Source: Haloactinomyces albus
GTDB lineage: Bacteria; Actinomycetota; Actinomycetes; Mycobacteriales; Pseudonocardiaceae
NCBI RefSeq assembly: GCF_031458135.1
Contig: NZ_JAVDXW010000001.1
Location: forward strand, 4,278,001 to 4,342,000
DNA: 64,000 nucleotides
Direction: 5' to 3'
Positions 17,119 through 26,927 of this stretch are shown here, in pieces; the first letter of the stretch is position 1, and the number at the start of each line of letters is the position of its first letter. The translations under genes were made by a program, and so were the position numbers. A model generated the notes under the pieces. That model made no database searches and was not told the DNA's origin. It worked only from the letters and a program-made list of their open reading frames with translations.

Positions 17119-19341
17119 ATGACCATCGGACTGACCGAGGAACACCGCGACCTGCGGGACTCCGTACGAGCGTTGACCAGCCGCCACATCACCACGGAGG
17201 TGATCCGAGAGACCGTCGAGGCGAAAACCGAGCAGCTGCCCGCGTTCTGGTCGCGGCTCGCCGAGCAGGGACTGCTCGGACTGCACCTCCCGGAAGCGGC
17301 AGGCGGCTCCGGGTACGGCCTGCTGGAGCTCGTGGTGGTCGCCGAGGAACTCGGGCGGGGAATGGTGCCCGGCCCGTTCCTGCCCACCGTGCTGACGAGC
17401 GCGGTGCTGCACCGCGCGGGTCACGGCCGACTGCTTCCCGAGCTCGCCGAGGGCACCGCGATCGGGGCAGTGGCCCTGCGCCCCGGCAGCCTGATCCTCA
17501 CCCGCACCGATACCGGCGAAGCCCGGCTCTCCGGCGAGCCGGACCCCGTGCTGGGTGGGCATCTCGCGGACCATTTCGTGCTGCCCGCACGCGACGGGGA
17601 CGGCACCACCTGGGTGGTGCTGCCGCGCAACGCGGTCGAGACCGTCGACCTGGCAGGCCACGACCTGACCCGCAGGCTCTCGCGGCTTCGTGCCGATGGC
17701 GTGACCGTCCCGGCGGGCGACGTGCTGGACGTGGCCGCGCAGGTGCCGGTCGACCTGGCAGCTACGCTGTTCGCCGCGGAAGCCTCCGGCCTGGCGGACT
17801 GGGCGAGCACCACCGCCGCCGAGTACGCGAAGGTGCGCCACCAGTTCGGCCGCCCGGTCGGGCAGTTCCAGGGCGTCAAGCACCGCTGCGCACGCATGCT
17901 CACCCGGGCCGAGCAGGCCAGGGTGTGCGTCTGGGACGCCGCCCGCGCGAACCAGCCCGACGCGGTGGAGGATCGGGACCAGGCCTCGCTCGCGGCGGCT
18001 GTCGCCGGTGCCACCAGTGTGGAGGCGAGCTTCTGCTGCACGAAGGACTGCATCCAGACGCTCGGCGGTATCGGCTTCACCTGGGAGCACGAGGCGAACC
18101 TGTATCTGCGGCGCTCGCAGACACTGCGGTTGCTGCTGGGTTCCACCGCTTGGTGGCGGCGGCGCGTTGCCCGGCTCACTCTGGCAGGCACCCGACGCGA
18201 ACCGGGTATCGAGCTGCCGCCGGAAGCCGAGCGAGTGCGGGCCGAGGTCCGTGCGGAGCTGGCACCGGCGACCGAGCTCGACGGCGACGACCGCAGGAGC
18301 TACCTCGCCGAGCACGGCTACACCGCACCCCACCTGCCGTTCCCCTGGGGAAAGGGTGCCGACGCCGTTTCGCAGCTGGTGATCGACGAGGAGTTGCGCG
18401 CGGCCGAGCTGACCACGCCCGACATGGTGATCGGTGCCTGGGTGGTGCCGACACTGATCGCGCACGGCACGTCCGAGCAGCAGCAATGGTTTCTGCCCGC
18501 GACCCTGCGCGGTGACATCGTGTGGTGCCAGCTGTTCAGCGAGCCCGGCGCGGGCTCCGATCTCGCCGGACTGTCCACCCGAGCGGAGAAGGTGGACGGC
18601 GGCTGGAAAATCAACGGACAGAAGGTCTGGACCTCGATGGCGCGCGAGGCCCACCACGGCATCCTGCTCGCTCGTACCGATCCCTCGGCGCCGAAGCACA
18701 AGGGACTGTCCTACTTCATGCTGGACATGTCCGCCCCGGGCATCGACATCCGGCCATTGCGGGAGATCACCGGTGACGCGCTGTTCAACGAGGTCTTCTT
18801 CGACGACGTGTTCATCCCCGACGAAATGCTGGTGGCCGAGCCGGGCGACGGCTGGAAACTCGCCCGCACCACGCTGGCCAACGAGCGGGTGTCGCTTTCG
18901 CACAACTCGTCGCTGGGCAGCGGGGGCGAGGCGCTGCTGGCGATCGCGGCAGGTACCGGTTTCGAGCTCGATGACGAGCGGTTGACCACCCTGGGCGGCA
19001 TTCTGTGCGATGCCCAGTCCGGTGGGCTGTTCGGACTGCGCAGCACCATCCGATCGCTGTCGGGTCAGCAGCCGGGGGCCGAATCCAGTGTGGCCAAGCT
19101 GATCGGCGTGGAGCACGTGCAGCAGGTGTGGGAGACCGCGATGGACTGGGCCGGTGCCGAGGCCCTGAGCGGCAACCCCGAACGGCACGAGGCCACCTGG
19201 ATGTTCCTCAACTCCCGATGCATGTCGATCGCGGGCGGTACCACGGACGTGCAGCTCAACATCATCGGCGAGCGGCTGCTCGGACTTCCCCGCGATCCCG
19301 AGCCTGCGCAGGCGGATTCCGGAGAGGGACAGCGGTCATGA
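17119..19341 (+). CDS. chsE3: Fused tandem acyl-CoA dehydrogenase, FadE34/ChsE3-like
   Basis: The 740-aa protein is two acyl-CoA dehydrogenase domains in one chain (about 1-365 and 395-735). The first half lacks a catalytic glutamate in helix G but has R-H-Q-F-G-R-P-V-G-Q-F-Q-G-V-K-H and QTLGGIGFTWEHE; the second has SEPGAGSD and the base Glu589 in TLANERVSL. This pairing of a non-catalytic and a catalytic half is the FadE34 layout, which dehydrogenates C24 side-chain steroid-CoAs. It starts 8 bp after fadA5. The long open frame on the opposite strand is a composition shadow. Confidence 0.9.
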   Translation: MTIGLTEEHRDLRDSVRALTSRHITTEVIRETVEAKTEQLPAFWSRLAEQGLLGLHLPEAAGGSGYGLLELVVVAEELGRGMVPGPFLPTVLTSAVLHRAGHGRLLPELAEGTAIGAVALRPGSLILTRTDTGEARLSGEPDPVLGGHLADHFVLPARDGDGTTWVVLPRNAVETVDLAGHDLTRRLSRLRADGVTVPAGDVLDVAAQVPVDLAATLFAAEASGLADWASTTAAEYAKVRHQFGRPVGQFQGVKHRCARMLTRAEQARVCVWDAARANQPDAVEDRDQASLAAAVAGATSVEASFCCTKDCIQTLGGIGFTWEHEANLYLRRSQTLRLLLGSTAWWRRRVARLTLAGTRREPGIELPPEAERVRAEVRAELAPATELDGDDRRSYLAEHGYTAPHLPFPWGKGADAVSQLVIDEELRAAELTTPDMVIGAWVVPTLIAHGTSEQQQWFLPATLRGDIVWCQLFSEPGAGSDLAGLSTRAEKVDGGWKINGQKVWTSMAREAHHGILLARTDPSAPKHKGLSYFMLDMSAPGIDIRPLREITGDALFNEVFFDDVFIPDEMLVAEPGDGWKLARTTLANERVSLSHNSSLGSGGEALLAIAAGTGFELDDERLTTLGGILCDAQSGGLFGLRSTIRSLSGQQPGAESSVAKLIGVEHVQQVWETAMDWAGAEALSGNPERHEATWMFLNSRCMSIAGGTTDVQLNIIGERLLGLPRDPEPAQADSGEGQRS

Positions 19342-19381
19342 GGTACCGGATGGGAACGCTTTCCGCGGAACGGAGTTGATG

Positions 19382-20254
19382 ATGCCGATCGATCTCGACA
19401 AGGCGCTGAGCGCCGATTCCACCACTCGTGAGGTGAGCTGGACGCGGCGTGACGTGCTGCTGTACCACCTGAGTCTCGGTGCAGGCCGGGATGCGGCCAC
19501 CGACCCGGAGTTGGGCTACACCTACGAGCGTGATCTCCGGGTGCTGCCGACCTTCGCGATGGTGGCGGGGCAGGGGCCTTCCGCGGGTGACGGTGCGAGT
19601 TCCGGGCCGGAGCTGCCCGGTATCGACATCGACCTGCGCAAGATCCTGCACGCCGGTCAGGCCCTGCAGGTTCACCGTCCGTTGCCTCCGGAGGGCACCG
19701 CGACCGTGACCTCGCGAGTGACCGATGTACGGGACAAGGGCAAGGCGGCGGTGATCGTCCTGGAGCAGGCCGCGACCGGCGATGACGGCAAGCCGCTGTG
19801 GACGACGTCGATGCGGATCTGGGCGCGTGGCGAGGGCGGCTTCGGCGGCCCACCCGGCCCCGACACCGAGACGTCCGTTCCGGACCGAGCGCCGGATTAC
19901 GTGCTGGACGCACCGACCACCGTGGAGCAGGCGCTGCTCTACCGGGTCAACGGTGATCTCAACCCGCTGCACGCCGACCCCGAGTTCGCCAGGACGGCCG
20001 GGTTCGACCGTCCGATTCTGCACGGTCTGGCGTCCTACGGCATCCTCGCGAAGACCCTCGTCGACGGCGTGCTCGATGGGGACGTGACGCGGTTGACGGG
20101 ACTGTCGGTGCGCTTCGCCGGGTCGGTGTTCCCCGGCCAGACGATCCGCACCGGTGTGTGGCGACAGGACGGCGGGCTGGCGCTGTCGGCCACCTGCCCG
20201 GAACGTGACGATGCCCCGGTGCTCAGCCACGCGACCGCGGAGGTCCGATCATGA
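19382..20254 (+). CDS. Hsd4B/ChsH3-like double-hotdog enoyl-CoA hydratase (MaoC)
   Basis: The 290-aa protein has two hotdog domains. The C-terminal one carries the hydratase-2 motif YRVNGDLNPLHADPEFARTAGF with GFDRPILHG, holding the catalytic Asp and His. The N-terminal half has the substrate-binding YTYERDLRVLPTFAMVAG. Such proteins hydrate 22-ene or 24-ene steroid-CoA between ChsE3 and the 17beta-HSD4-type dehydrogenase. ATG 19382 fits the GGAG at 19372 better than ATG 19379. Its stop overlaps the next start by 4 bp. Confidence 0.87.
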   Translation: MPIDLDKALSADSTTREVSWTRRDVLLYHLSLGAGRDAATDPELGYTYERDLRVLPTFAMVAGQGPSAGDGASSGPELPGIDIDLRKILHAGQALQVHRPLPPEGTATVTSRVTDVRDKGKAAVIVLEQAATGDDGKPLWTTSMRIWARGEGGFGGPPGPDTETSVPDRAPDYVLDAPTTVEQALLYRVNGDLNPLHADPEFARTAGFDRPILHGLASYGILAKTLVDGVLDGDVTRLTGLSVRFAGSVFPGQTIRTGVWRQDGGLALSATCPERDDAPVLSHATAEVRS

Positions 20255-20907
20255 CCGCCGACGTTTCGCCCGACACATCCGGCACGCGCGGTGCGGAGCG
20301 CCCGAAGCTGACCGCACCGCCGAACAACGAGGGCGTCGATGCCGCGGTCGCTGCTGCTCGCCGGGTGGTCGCCTCGCTGCTGCACGCAGGTGACAACTCT
20401 CCCGCGGAAATGGCGGAGGTGGCGACGAAGCTCAACGCGGTCGCGGATTACCTGGACGAGCACGCTCCCGCCATGGAGGAGCGCATGGTCGACATGTGGG
20501 CGGGTGAGGGGGTGACCCGGCACGACCCGGTGGCAGGGCCCGAGAACACGATCGCGCCGCCATTGCCGCTGGCCGGTTCCGAGGACGGCTCGATCCAGGG
20601 CGTGGCCACGCTCGGAATGCCGTACCAGGGCCCGCCGGGATACGTGCACGGCGGGATCTCCGCGCTGCTGCTCGACCACACGTTGGGCGTCGCCAATCAC
20701 TGGAGCGGACCGTCGGGTATGACCGCGGAGCTGACATTGCGCTACCACCGGCCGACACCGCTGTTCGAGCCGCTGACCGTGTCCGGGCGGCAGGTGTCGG
20801 TCGACGGCCGCAAGATTCGCACCATCGGCGATATCACCGCGGGCGGCGAGTGCTGTGTCAGCGCGGAGGGGCTGTTCGTCACCCAGCACCCACCACGTCC
20901 GCGCTGA
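20251..20907 (+). CDS. PaaI-type hotdog thioesterase
   Basis: The 218-aa protein has an N-terminal extension of about 100 residues and a 4HBT hotdog domain with PGYVHGGISALLLDHTLG and AELTLRYHRPTPL. The H-G-G-x-x-x-x-L-x-D motif is that of PaaI/THEM4-like acyl-CoA thioesterases. It overlaps hsd4B by ATGA, so it probably releases stalled steroid acyl-CoA intermediates or recycles CoA. This role is inference. It ends the fadA5 operon, just before a hairpin. Confidence 0.82.
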   Translation: MTADVSPDTSGTRGAERPKLTAPPNNEGVDAAVAAARRVVASLLHAGDNSPAEMAEVATKLNAVADYLDEHAPAMEERMVDMWAGEGVTRHDPVAGPENTIAPPLPLAGSEDGSIQGVATLGMPYQGPPGYVHGGISALLLDHTLGVANHWSGPSGMTAELTLRYHRPTPLFEPLTVSGRQVSVDGRKIRTIGDITAGGECCVSAEGLFVTQHPPRPR

Positions 20908-20920
20908 GCCGAGGGCGGCA

Positions 20921-20949
20921 GGGGGCCGTGGCACGGTGCCACGGCCCCC
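20921..20949. terminator. Strong hairpin between convergent operons
   Basis: Twelve-base arms GGGGGCCGTGGC and GCCACGGCCCCC with loop ACGGT follow the thioesterase stop by 13 bp. The right arm runs into a 13-bp tandem direct repeat (ACGGCCCCCTGCC at 20941-20953 and 20954-20966). The facing gene ends at 21004. Confidence 0.7.
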
Positions 20950-21003
20950 TGCCACGGCCCCCTGCCACCGGGTCGGTCCCGGTGGACGGAACCGCAGCAC
21001 TGC

Positions 21004-22653
21004 TCACGGCTCGACGGTGACCTGATTTCGGACGACCTTGCCGGTGGCACTGCGGGGTAGCGGTTCCTGCGTGATCCGCCACCGGGTCGGCACTTTGAAG
21101 TGGGCCAGTCGCTGCTGCAGGAACGTGCGCAGCTCTTCTTCGGGCACCGCGCCGGCCTCGTGGGTGACCACCACGGCCGCGACCTGCTGACCGAGGTCGG
21201 GATGCGGCATTCCCAGCACGAGGCATTCACTCACCGCCGTGTGCTCGGCGAGCGCGTTCTCGATCTCCGCGGGGTAGACGTTCTCACCGCCGCGCAGGAT
21301 CAGGTCCGAGCGCCGGGTGGTGAGGCGCACGCGGCCGTGCTCCACGACGCCGATGTCGCCGGTGTGCAGCCATCGATCGGCTCGGATGGCGCCGGCGGTG
21401 GCTTCCTCGTCCTCCCAGTATCCCAGCATGGTGAACGGGCTGCGGACGCAGATCTCGCCTTCTTCCCCCTCGGGGAGGGGATTATCGTCGGCGTCCCGCA
21501 CCTCCAGGTGGACCGTGGCGATCGGGCGCCCCAGCGTGCTCGGGTCCGCTGCGAGGTCGTCGCCGGTGGCCACCGAGATCGCCGTCGACGATTCCGTGAG
21601 CCCGTAACTGTTCACCAGTGACCGCTCGGCCACCGGGAGTGCGTGGCGCAATCGCTGGTGGAACGCAGGCGAGGACGGTGCGGACGCCAGCGAGAAGGCG
21701 GTCAGCGAGGACAGGTCGTACTCGGAGAGATCGCCGTGCTCGAGCAGTCGGTGCGCCATGGTCGGCACCGCGCCCCAGTTGCTGACGCGTTCGGACTCGA
21801 TCAGGCGCAGCACCCGATCCACATCGAAACGGCCCTCGTGCATGATCACCGCGCTGCCGTCGGCGATGCGGGGAACGACCAGGTTGTGCAGGCCCGCGAT
21901 GTGGAAGAGCGGCACCGCCAGCAGGTAGCGCCGATCACCGGGATCCATGGGGTCGCCGAACGCCTGCGCCAGCGCATTGTTCATGCGGTGGTACTCGATG
22001 ACCGAGGTCAGGTTGCGGTGCGAGTGCATCGCCCCTTTGGGGCGGCCGGTGGTGCCGCTGGTATAGACGATCACTGCGGGATCGTCCTCGGCGACCTCGC
22101 ACGCGGGAAACGGTGCCTGCGGGTATTTCCGCGCCAGGCGCGGCACGTCGTGCTCGACGGTGAGTACTTCGACGTCCGACTCGCCGATCAGCGCGGCGCG
22201 CTTGGCATCGGCGACCACCACGGAGGGACGCGTGTGGCCGAGCGCGTAGGAGATCTCCTGCGGCGACCACCAGGCGTTGTAGCCGACGGCGATCGCCCCC
22301 ATCGAGGTCGCGGCCCAGAAGGCGACGATCCACTCCGGTCCGTTGGCGGCGAGGATGGCCACGCGGTCTCCCCTGCCCACGCCGTACTCCGTGCGGAGCG
22401 CCAGGGCAAGCGAGCAAACCTGCGCGGCATGCTCGCGATAGGTCAGTCGCCGGTCCGCGGTGACGAGGTAATCCCGGTCGCCGTACCGCAACGAGTCGGC
22501 CAGTACCTGGCCCAGTGAGCCCGCGCGGTGGGCGAACACCGGCATCCTCGTCCCCAGGACATCGTCGTCGACGAGTTCGAACGCTCCGCCGGGGCCGGTC
22601 AGCCGGGACACGATGTCACCGGGCGATTCCTGGGAGTCGAGGGATGTGCTCAA
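21004..22653 (-). CDS. Acyl-CoA synthetase (AMP-forming), FadD type
   Basis: The protein of about 549 aa has the adenylation signatures [31 protein letters not shown] and [19 protein letters not shown], with the C-terminal lysine in [11 protein letters not shown]. It activates a carboxylic acid to its CoA ester; the context suggests a steroid side-chain or ring-degradation acid. I chose TTG 22653 because AAAGG lies 7 bp upstream; ATG 22701 and 22710 are in frame and possible. It is divergent from the OYE gene with motif A copy 7 between them. Confidence 0.83.
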   Translation of the reverse strand: MSTSLDSQESPGDIVSRLTGPGGAFELVDDDVLGTRMPVFAHRAGSLGQVLADSLRYGDRDYLVTADRRLTYREHAAQVCSLALALRTEYGVGRGDRVAILAANGPEWIVAFWAATSMGAIAVGYNAWWSPQEISYALGHTRPSVVVADAKRAALIGESDVEVLTVEHDVPRLARKYPQAPFPACEVAEDDPAVIVYTSGTTGRPKGAMHSHRNLTSVIEYHRMNNALAQAFGDPMDPGDRRYLLAVPLFHIAGLHNLVVPRIADGSAVIMHEGRFDVDRVLRLIESERVSNWGAVPTMAHRLLEHGDLSEYDLSSLTAFSLASAPSSPAFHQRLRHALPVAERSLVNSYGLTESSTAISVATGDDLAADPSTLGRPIATVHLEVRDADDNPLPEGEEGEICVRSPFTMLGYWEDEEATAGAIRADRWLHTGDIGVVEHGRVRLTTRRSDLILRGGENVYPAEIENALAEHTAVSECLVLGMPHPDLGQQVAAVVVTHEAGAVPEEELRTFLQQRLAHFKVPTRWRITQEPLPRSATGKVVRNQVTVEP

Positions 22654-22733
22654 CCGAATGCCTTTCGTCGAGACAGCGTGTGCTTTCTGCTGGAAGGCCA
22701 TTGTTCGCATGAACGGACACGAAGCAGATGCCG

Positions 22734-22750
22734 TTCCCGGTCAGCGGGAC
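22734..22750 (-). promoter_or_regulatory. Motif A copy 7
   Basis: The minus strand reads GTCCCGCTGACCGGGAA. It lies between divergent acyl-CoA ligase and OYE genes, 76 bp before the OYE start, and so would control the whole aldolase operon that begins there. Confidence 0.65.
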
Positions 22751-22825
22751 TCACGACGAAATCCGGCGGCGCCGGAACTAGCGTCGTGATCGCCAGGACA
22801 GCGCTGCGGACGATGGGACTGCTTG

Positions 22826-24076
22826 ATGAACCTGCCGAGAACCTCGGAACGCGAGGTCCCCGATGTACTCGCCCCGGCACAGCTCGGGCCGGTCACGCTA
22901 CGCAACCGTATCGTCAAAGCGGCGACCTATGAAGGGCTGAGCAGGCGCAACCTGGTCACCGACGACCTCATCGACTTCCATGTCCGGCACGCTGCCGGTG
23001 GTGTCGGCATGACCACCGTCGCCTACTGTGCCGTGGCACCGGAGGGACGCACCGATCGGCACCAGATTCTCTGGCGGCCCGAGGCACTGCCCGGATTGCG
23101 CAAGCTCACCGAGGCGGTGCATGCCGAGGGCGCGGCGGTCTCGGCTCAGATCGGCCATGCCGGACCGGTGGCCAACCCGAGAGCCAACGGTGCCCCGGCG
23201 TTGGCACCGAGCCGGATCTTCCACAAGACCACGCTGAGTTTCACCCACGCCGCGAGCCGCGAAGATCTCCACCGCATCGTGCGGGCACACGCCGACGCCG
23301 CGGCGATGGCCGCCGAGGCCGGCTTTGACGCGGTGGAAGTGCACCTCGGCCACAATTACCTGGCCAGCTCCTTTCTGAGCCCGAAGTTCAACCGCCGCAC
23401 CGACGCCTACGGCGGTAGCCTGCCGGACCGCGCCCGGCTGTCGCTGGAGATCGTGCGTGCGGTGCGAGAAGCCGTCGGGAATCGGATCGCGGTGATCGCG
23501 AAGCTGAACATGGACGACGGCGTGCCGGGAGGTCTCTGGCTCGACGAGGCGATCCCGGTGGCACGCTGGCTGGAGGAAACCGAGGCGCTGGATGCGCTGG
23601 AGCTTACCGCGGGCAGCTCACTGGCCAACCCGATGTATCTGTTCAAGGGCGATGCCCCGCTGCGGGAGTTCGCCGCGGCGATGCCGCAGCCGCTGCGGAG
23701 CGGCATCAAACTCGTCGGCAACCACGTGCTGCGGAGCTACCCGTACCAGGACGGCTACCTGCTCGCCGACGCCCGTCAGATCCGCGAGGCCGTCACGCTG
23801 CCACTGATCCTGCTGGGCGGCATCACCGGCAGGCCGATCATGGACCGGGCCATGGCGGAAGGTTTCCAGTTCGTGGCGATGGCGCGGGCACTGCTGCGCG
23901 AACCGGATCTGGTCGACCGGATCCGCGAGGACGCCACCGCGAAGTCGCTGTGCATCCACTGCAACAAATGCATGACCACCATCTACAGCGGGACGAGATG
24001 CGTCCTCGCCGAGCACGAGAGCCCGCGCAGTGCGTCCCGGCAGGCGCAGACCGCCGTGACACGGGAGGACGCGTGA
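22826..24076 (+). CDS. Old Yellow Enzyme-type NADH:flavin oxidoreductase with C-terminal Cys cluster
   Basis: The 416-aa protein is an OYE TIM barrel (LRNRIVKAAT near residue 23; QIGHAG; VEVHLGHNYLASSFLSPKFN; D-A-Y-G-G-S-L-P-D-R-A-R) followed by a 4Fe-4S-like motif C-x2-C-x2-C with a later Cys (CIHCNKCMTTIYSGTRC). In 2,4-dienoyl-CoA reductases this cluster links to an FAD/NADPH domain, but here the protein ends about 30 residues later. It would reduce an enone or dienoyl-CoA, with electrons perhaps supplied by a separate protein. It overlaps the ligase gene by GTGA. Confidence 0.85.
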   Translation: MNLPRTSEREVPDVLAPAQLGPVTLRNRIVKAATYEGLSRRNLVTDDLIDFHVRHAAGGVGMTTVAYCAVAPEGRTDRHQILWRPEALPGLRKLTEAVHAEGAAVSAQIGHAGPVANPRANGAPALAPSRIFHKTTLSFTHAASREDLHRIVRAHADAAAMAAEAGFDAVEVHLGHNYLASSFLSPKFNRRTDAYGGSLPDRARLSLEIVRAVREAVGNRIAVIAKLNMDDGVPGGLWLDEAIPVARWLEETEALDALELTAGSSLANPMYLFKGDAPLREFAAAMPQPLRSGIKLVGNHVLRSYPYQDGYLLADARQIREAVTLPLILLGGITGRPIMDRAMAEGFQFVAMARALLREPDLVDRIREDATAKSLCIHCNKCMTTIYSGTRCVLAEHESPRSASRQAQTAVTREDA

Positions 24077-25728
24077 GACACGAGACGATCGCCGAGCTGC
24101 TGCTGGACCGGCTGGGTGACGACCGGCCGGGCCTGCGGACCCGGCAGCAGGAATGGACCTGGGACGAGGTGGTGCGGGCCTCCGAGGCCCGTGCCGCGCT
24201 GGCGCGGTCGCTGCGCCGCGAGGGACCGTTCCACATCGGAGTCCTGCTCGACAACGTTGCCGAGTACGTGTTCTGGCTGGGGGGTGCGGCGCTCGCGGGC
24301 GCGACGGTCGTGGGCATCAACCCGACCCGGGGTGGTTCGGCCCTGGAGCAGGAGGTCCGGCACACCGACTGCCAACTGATCGTCACCGACCGGGACGGTA
24401 TGGCACTTCTCGACGGGCTCGACATCGGTGTGGACCGCAGTCGATTCGTGCTGGTCGACGACCCGGCATACGACGATCAGGTGAGCGCGCACGCCGAGCA
24501 GCCGAGCCTCGATCCCGCCATCACCCCGCAGACCCGCATGTTGCTGCTGTTCACCTCCGGCACGACCGGTGCCTCCAAGGCGGCGATCTGCTCCCAAGGA
24601 CGACTGGCCGGACTCGGGTATCAGAACAGCACCAAGTACGAGATCACCTCCGACGACATCTGCTACTGCCCGATGCCGCTGTTCCACGGCAATGCGCTGA
24701 TGGCGCTGTGGGCCCCGGCACTGGCCGCCGGGGCGTGCGTGGCACTGACACCGAAGTTCTCCGCCTCCGGTTTCCTGCCGGACGTGCGCTGCTTCGAGGC
24801 GACGTTTTTCACCTATGTCGGCAAGGCCGTCAGCTACGTCCTCGCGCAGCCGGAACGCCCCGACGACGCCGACAACACCCTCACGCGCGCCTTCGGCACC
24901 GAGGCATCGCCGGAGGACCAGCAGGCCTTTCTGCGGCGGTTCGGGTGTCGACTCATCGAAGGATACGGCTCCAGTGAGGGTGCGGGGATGCTCAAACCTC
25001 TGCCGGAGGGGCCGCCGGGAGCCCTCGGGGTCGCGGCGAAGGACAGTGTGCGGATCGTCGACCCGGACACCCTGGAGCAGTGCCCTCCTGCCTCGCTCGA
25101 CGGGCACGGCCGAGTGCGCAACGCGGAGGAGGCGATCGGCGAGATCGTCGATCACGCGGGTGCCGCCAAGTTCGAGGGGTATTACAAGAACGAGACGGCC
25201 AACGCCGAGCGCGTACGGCACGGTTGGTACTGGACCGGTGACCTGGGCTACTTCGATCAGGACGGTTACTTCTACTTCGCGGGACGCTCGGGCGACTGGA
25301 TCCGGGTGGACGGCGAGAACATCTCCGCGCTGCTGACCGAGCAGGTGCTGCGCAGACACGGCGACGTGCTGGCGGCGACCGCGTTCGCGGTGCCCGATCC
25401 GCGCTCGGGTGATCAGGTGATGGCCGCGTTGGAGATCCCCGAGGGGAAGTCCTTCGACGACCTGGGACTGCCGGACTTCCTGGCGGGGCAGCAGGATCTG
25501 GGCGCCAAGGGCGCTCCTCGCTTCGTGCGGGTGTCGTATGCGCTGCCGACGACCGGTACGGGAAAGCTGCGCAAGAAGGAGATGCAGGCCGATGGTTGGC
25601 GCACCGCCGACGCGGTCTACCGCCGGACGGGCCGGGGCGGACCGGAATACGCCCTGCTGACCGAAGCGGACAAAACCGCACTGCACGACGAGTTCGCGGC
25701 CAGCGGTCGGCTGCGCTTCCTGCCGTGA
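24073..25728 (+). CDS. Acyl-CoA synthetase, FadD17-like
   Basis: The 551-aa AMP-forming ligase has LLLFTSGTTGASKAAICSQGR, P-L-F-H-G-N-A, IEGYGSSEG, Y-W-T-G-D-L-G-Y-F and R-S-G-D-W-I-R-V-D-G-E-N, with TGTGKLRKKEMQ near the C-terminus. The I-R-V-D-G-E-N-I-S signature is that of the FadD17/FadD19 steroid side-chain group rather than fatty-acid ligases. Its place between the OYE and the ChsE/ChsH/Ltp2 genes supports activation of a short (C3-C5) steroid side-chain acid. It starts at GTG 24073, overlapping the OYE stop. Confidence 0.85.
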   Translation: MRHETIAELLLDRLGDDRPGLRTRQQEWTWDEVVRASEARAALARSLRREGPFHIGVLLDNVAEYVFWLGGAALAGATVVGINPTRGGSALEQEVRHTDCQLIVTDRDGMALLDGLDIGVDRSRFVLVDDPAYDDQVSAHAEQPSLDPAITPQTRMLLLFTSGTTGASKAAICSQGRLAGLGYQNSTKYEITSDDICYCPMPLFHGNALMALWAPALAAGACVALTPKFSASGFLPDVRCFEATFFTYVGKAVSYVLAQPERPDDADNTLTRAFGTEASPEDQQAFLRRFGCRLIEGYGSSEGAGMLKPLPEGPPGALGVAAKDSVRIVDPDTLEQCPPASLDGHGRVRNAEEAIGEIVDHAGAAKFEGYYKNETANAERVRHGWYWTGDLGYFDQDGYFYFAGRSGDWIRVDGENISALLTEQVLRRHGDVLAATAFAVPDPRSGDQVMAALEIPEGKSFDDLGLPDFLAGQQDLGAKGAPRFVRVSYALPTTGTGKLRKKEMQADGWRTADAVYRRTGRGGPEYALLTEADKTALHDEFAASGRLRFLP

Positions 25729-25760
25729 GACCGCAGACCGACGAGGTACGGGAGACGCCG

Positions 25761-26927
25761 ATGGACCTTCGAGAGACCGCCGCGCAGCGCGCACTGCGAA
25801 CAGAGCTGCGCGCGTACTTCGCGAACCTGCTTCCCCCGGACGAGCGCAGACGTGTGGGGGAGCAGGGAGTCGGCGGTGACCGGTTCCGCGAGGTGGTCAA
25901 ACGACTCGGCTCCGACGGCTGGCTCGGGATCGGCTGGCCGACCGAGTACGGCGGGCAGGGGCGCTCGGTCCAGGACCAGTACGTGTTCTTCGACGAGGTG
26001 CAGCGGGCCGGGCTGCCGTTCCCGTTCGTCACCGTCAACACGGTCGGCCCGACGCTGATGAGCCACGGTTCGGCCGAGCAGAAGGAACGTTTCCTGCCGG
26101 GAATTCTTTCCGGGGACATCGTGTTCGCGATCGGCTACACCGAGCCCGGCGCGGGAACCGACCTGGCAGCACTGTCGACGCGTGCGGCCCGCGATGGCGA
26201 CGATTTCGTCGTCGACGGCAGCAAGATCTTCACCAGCGGAGCCAATACCGCCGACCACGTCTGGCTGGCGTGCCGCACCGACCCGGACGCGCCGAAACAT
26301 CGGGGGATATCGATCCTCATCGTGCCGACCGATGACCCCGGGTTCTCGTGGAGTCCGATTCGAACCGTCGGCGGGATGATGGTGACGGCGACCTACTACA
26401 GCGGAGTCCGGGTTCCCCAGTCCCACGTGGTGGGGGAGGTCGACGGCGGCTGGCGGTTGATCACCACCCAGCTCAACCACGAGCGGATCGGCCTGGCAGC
26501 GCTCGGCGGGCGCATGATCCAGCTGTGGGAGCAGGTGCTGGACTGGGCCAAGGACAACGGGGCCATCGAGTTGCCCTGGGTACGGCAGGACTTCGCGCGC
26601 AGCTACGCACGGCTGGAAGCCATGCGGATGATGAACTGGAAGATGACCGGTGCGGTGGCCGCAGGCACGCTCTCGGGCGCCGACGCGGGCGCCGCCAAGA
26701 TCTATGGAACCGAGACGCATATCGAGGTGCAGCGGACTCTGACGGGCATTCTCGGCGCGGCGGGCCGCATCCGGCCGGAGTCGCCGGGTGCAGCCCTCGC
26801 CGGTCAGGTCGAGCAGCTTTCGCGGCAGGGAATCGTGAACACCTTCGGTGGAGGAGTCAACGAGGTGCTGCGGGACATGGTGGCAACGCAGGGACTCGGT
26901 CTGCCACGGGCGAGGGGTGGCGCATGA
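25761..26927 (+). CDS. Steroid acyl-CoA dehydrogenase, catalytic (alpha) subunit, FadE26/FadE29-like
   Basis: The 388-aa acyl-CoA dehydrogenase has YTEPGAGTDLAAL, KHRGISILIVPT, the helix-G base Glu241 in QLNHERIGL, and a C-terminal TFGGGVNEVLRDM in place of the usual YEGT. These are features of the alpha subunits of alpha2beta2 steroid dehydrogenases (ChsE2, ChsE4). Local segments such as GGQGRSVQDQ recall FadE26, while the operon (chsH2, chsH1, ltp2) is that of ChsE1-ChsE2. I therefore leave the ortholog open. It overlaps chsH2 by ATGA. Confidence 0.88.
   Translation: MDLRETAAQRALRTELRAYFANLLPPDERRRVGEQGVGGDRFREVVKRLGSDGWLGIGWPTEYGGQGRSVQDQYVFFDEVQRAGLPFPFVTVNTVGPTLMSHGSAEQKERFLPGILSGDIVFAIGYTEPGAGTDLAALSTRAARDGDDFVVDGSKIFTSGANTADHVWLACRTDPDAPKHRGISILIVPTDDPGFSWSPIRTVGGMMVTATYYSGVRVPQSHVVGEVDGGWRLITTQLNHERIGLAALGGRMIQLWEQVLDWAKDNGAIELPWVRQDFARSYARLEAMRMMNWKMTGAVAAGTLSGADAGAAKIYGTETHIEVQRTLTGILGAAGRIRPESPGAALAGQVEQLSRQGIVNTFGGGVNEVLRDMVATQGLGLPRARGGA

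Noticed and set aside
20975-20992. A motif A-like sequence GTCCCGGTGGACGGAAC
   Set aside because: It matches only partly and lies between convergent genes with no start codon to control; probably chance in a G/C-rich terminator region.
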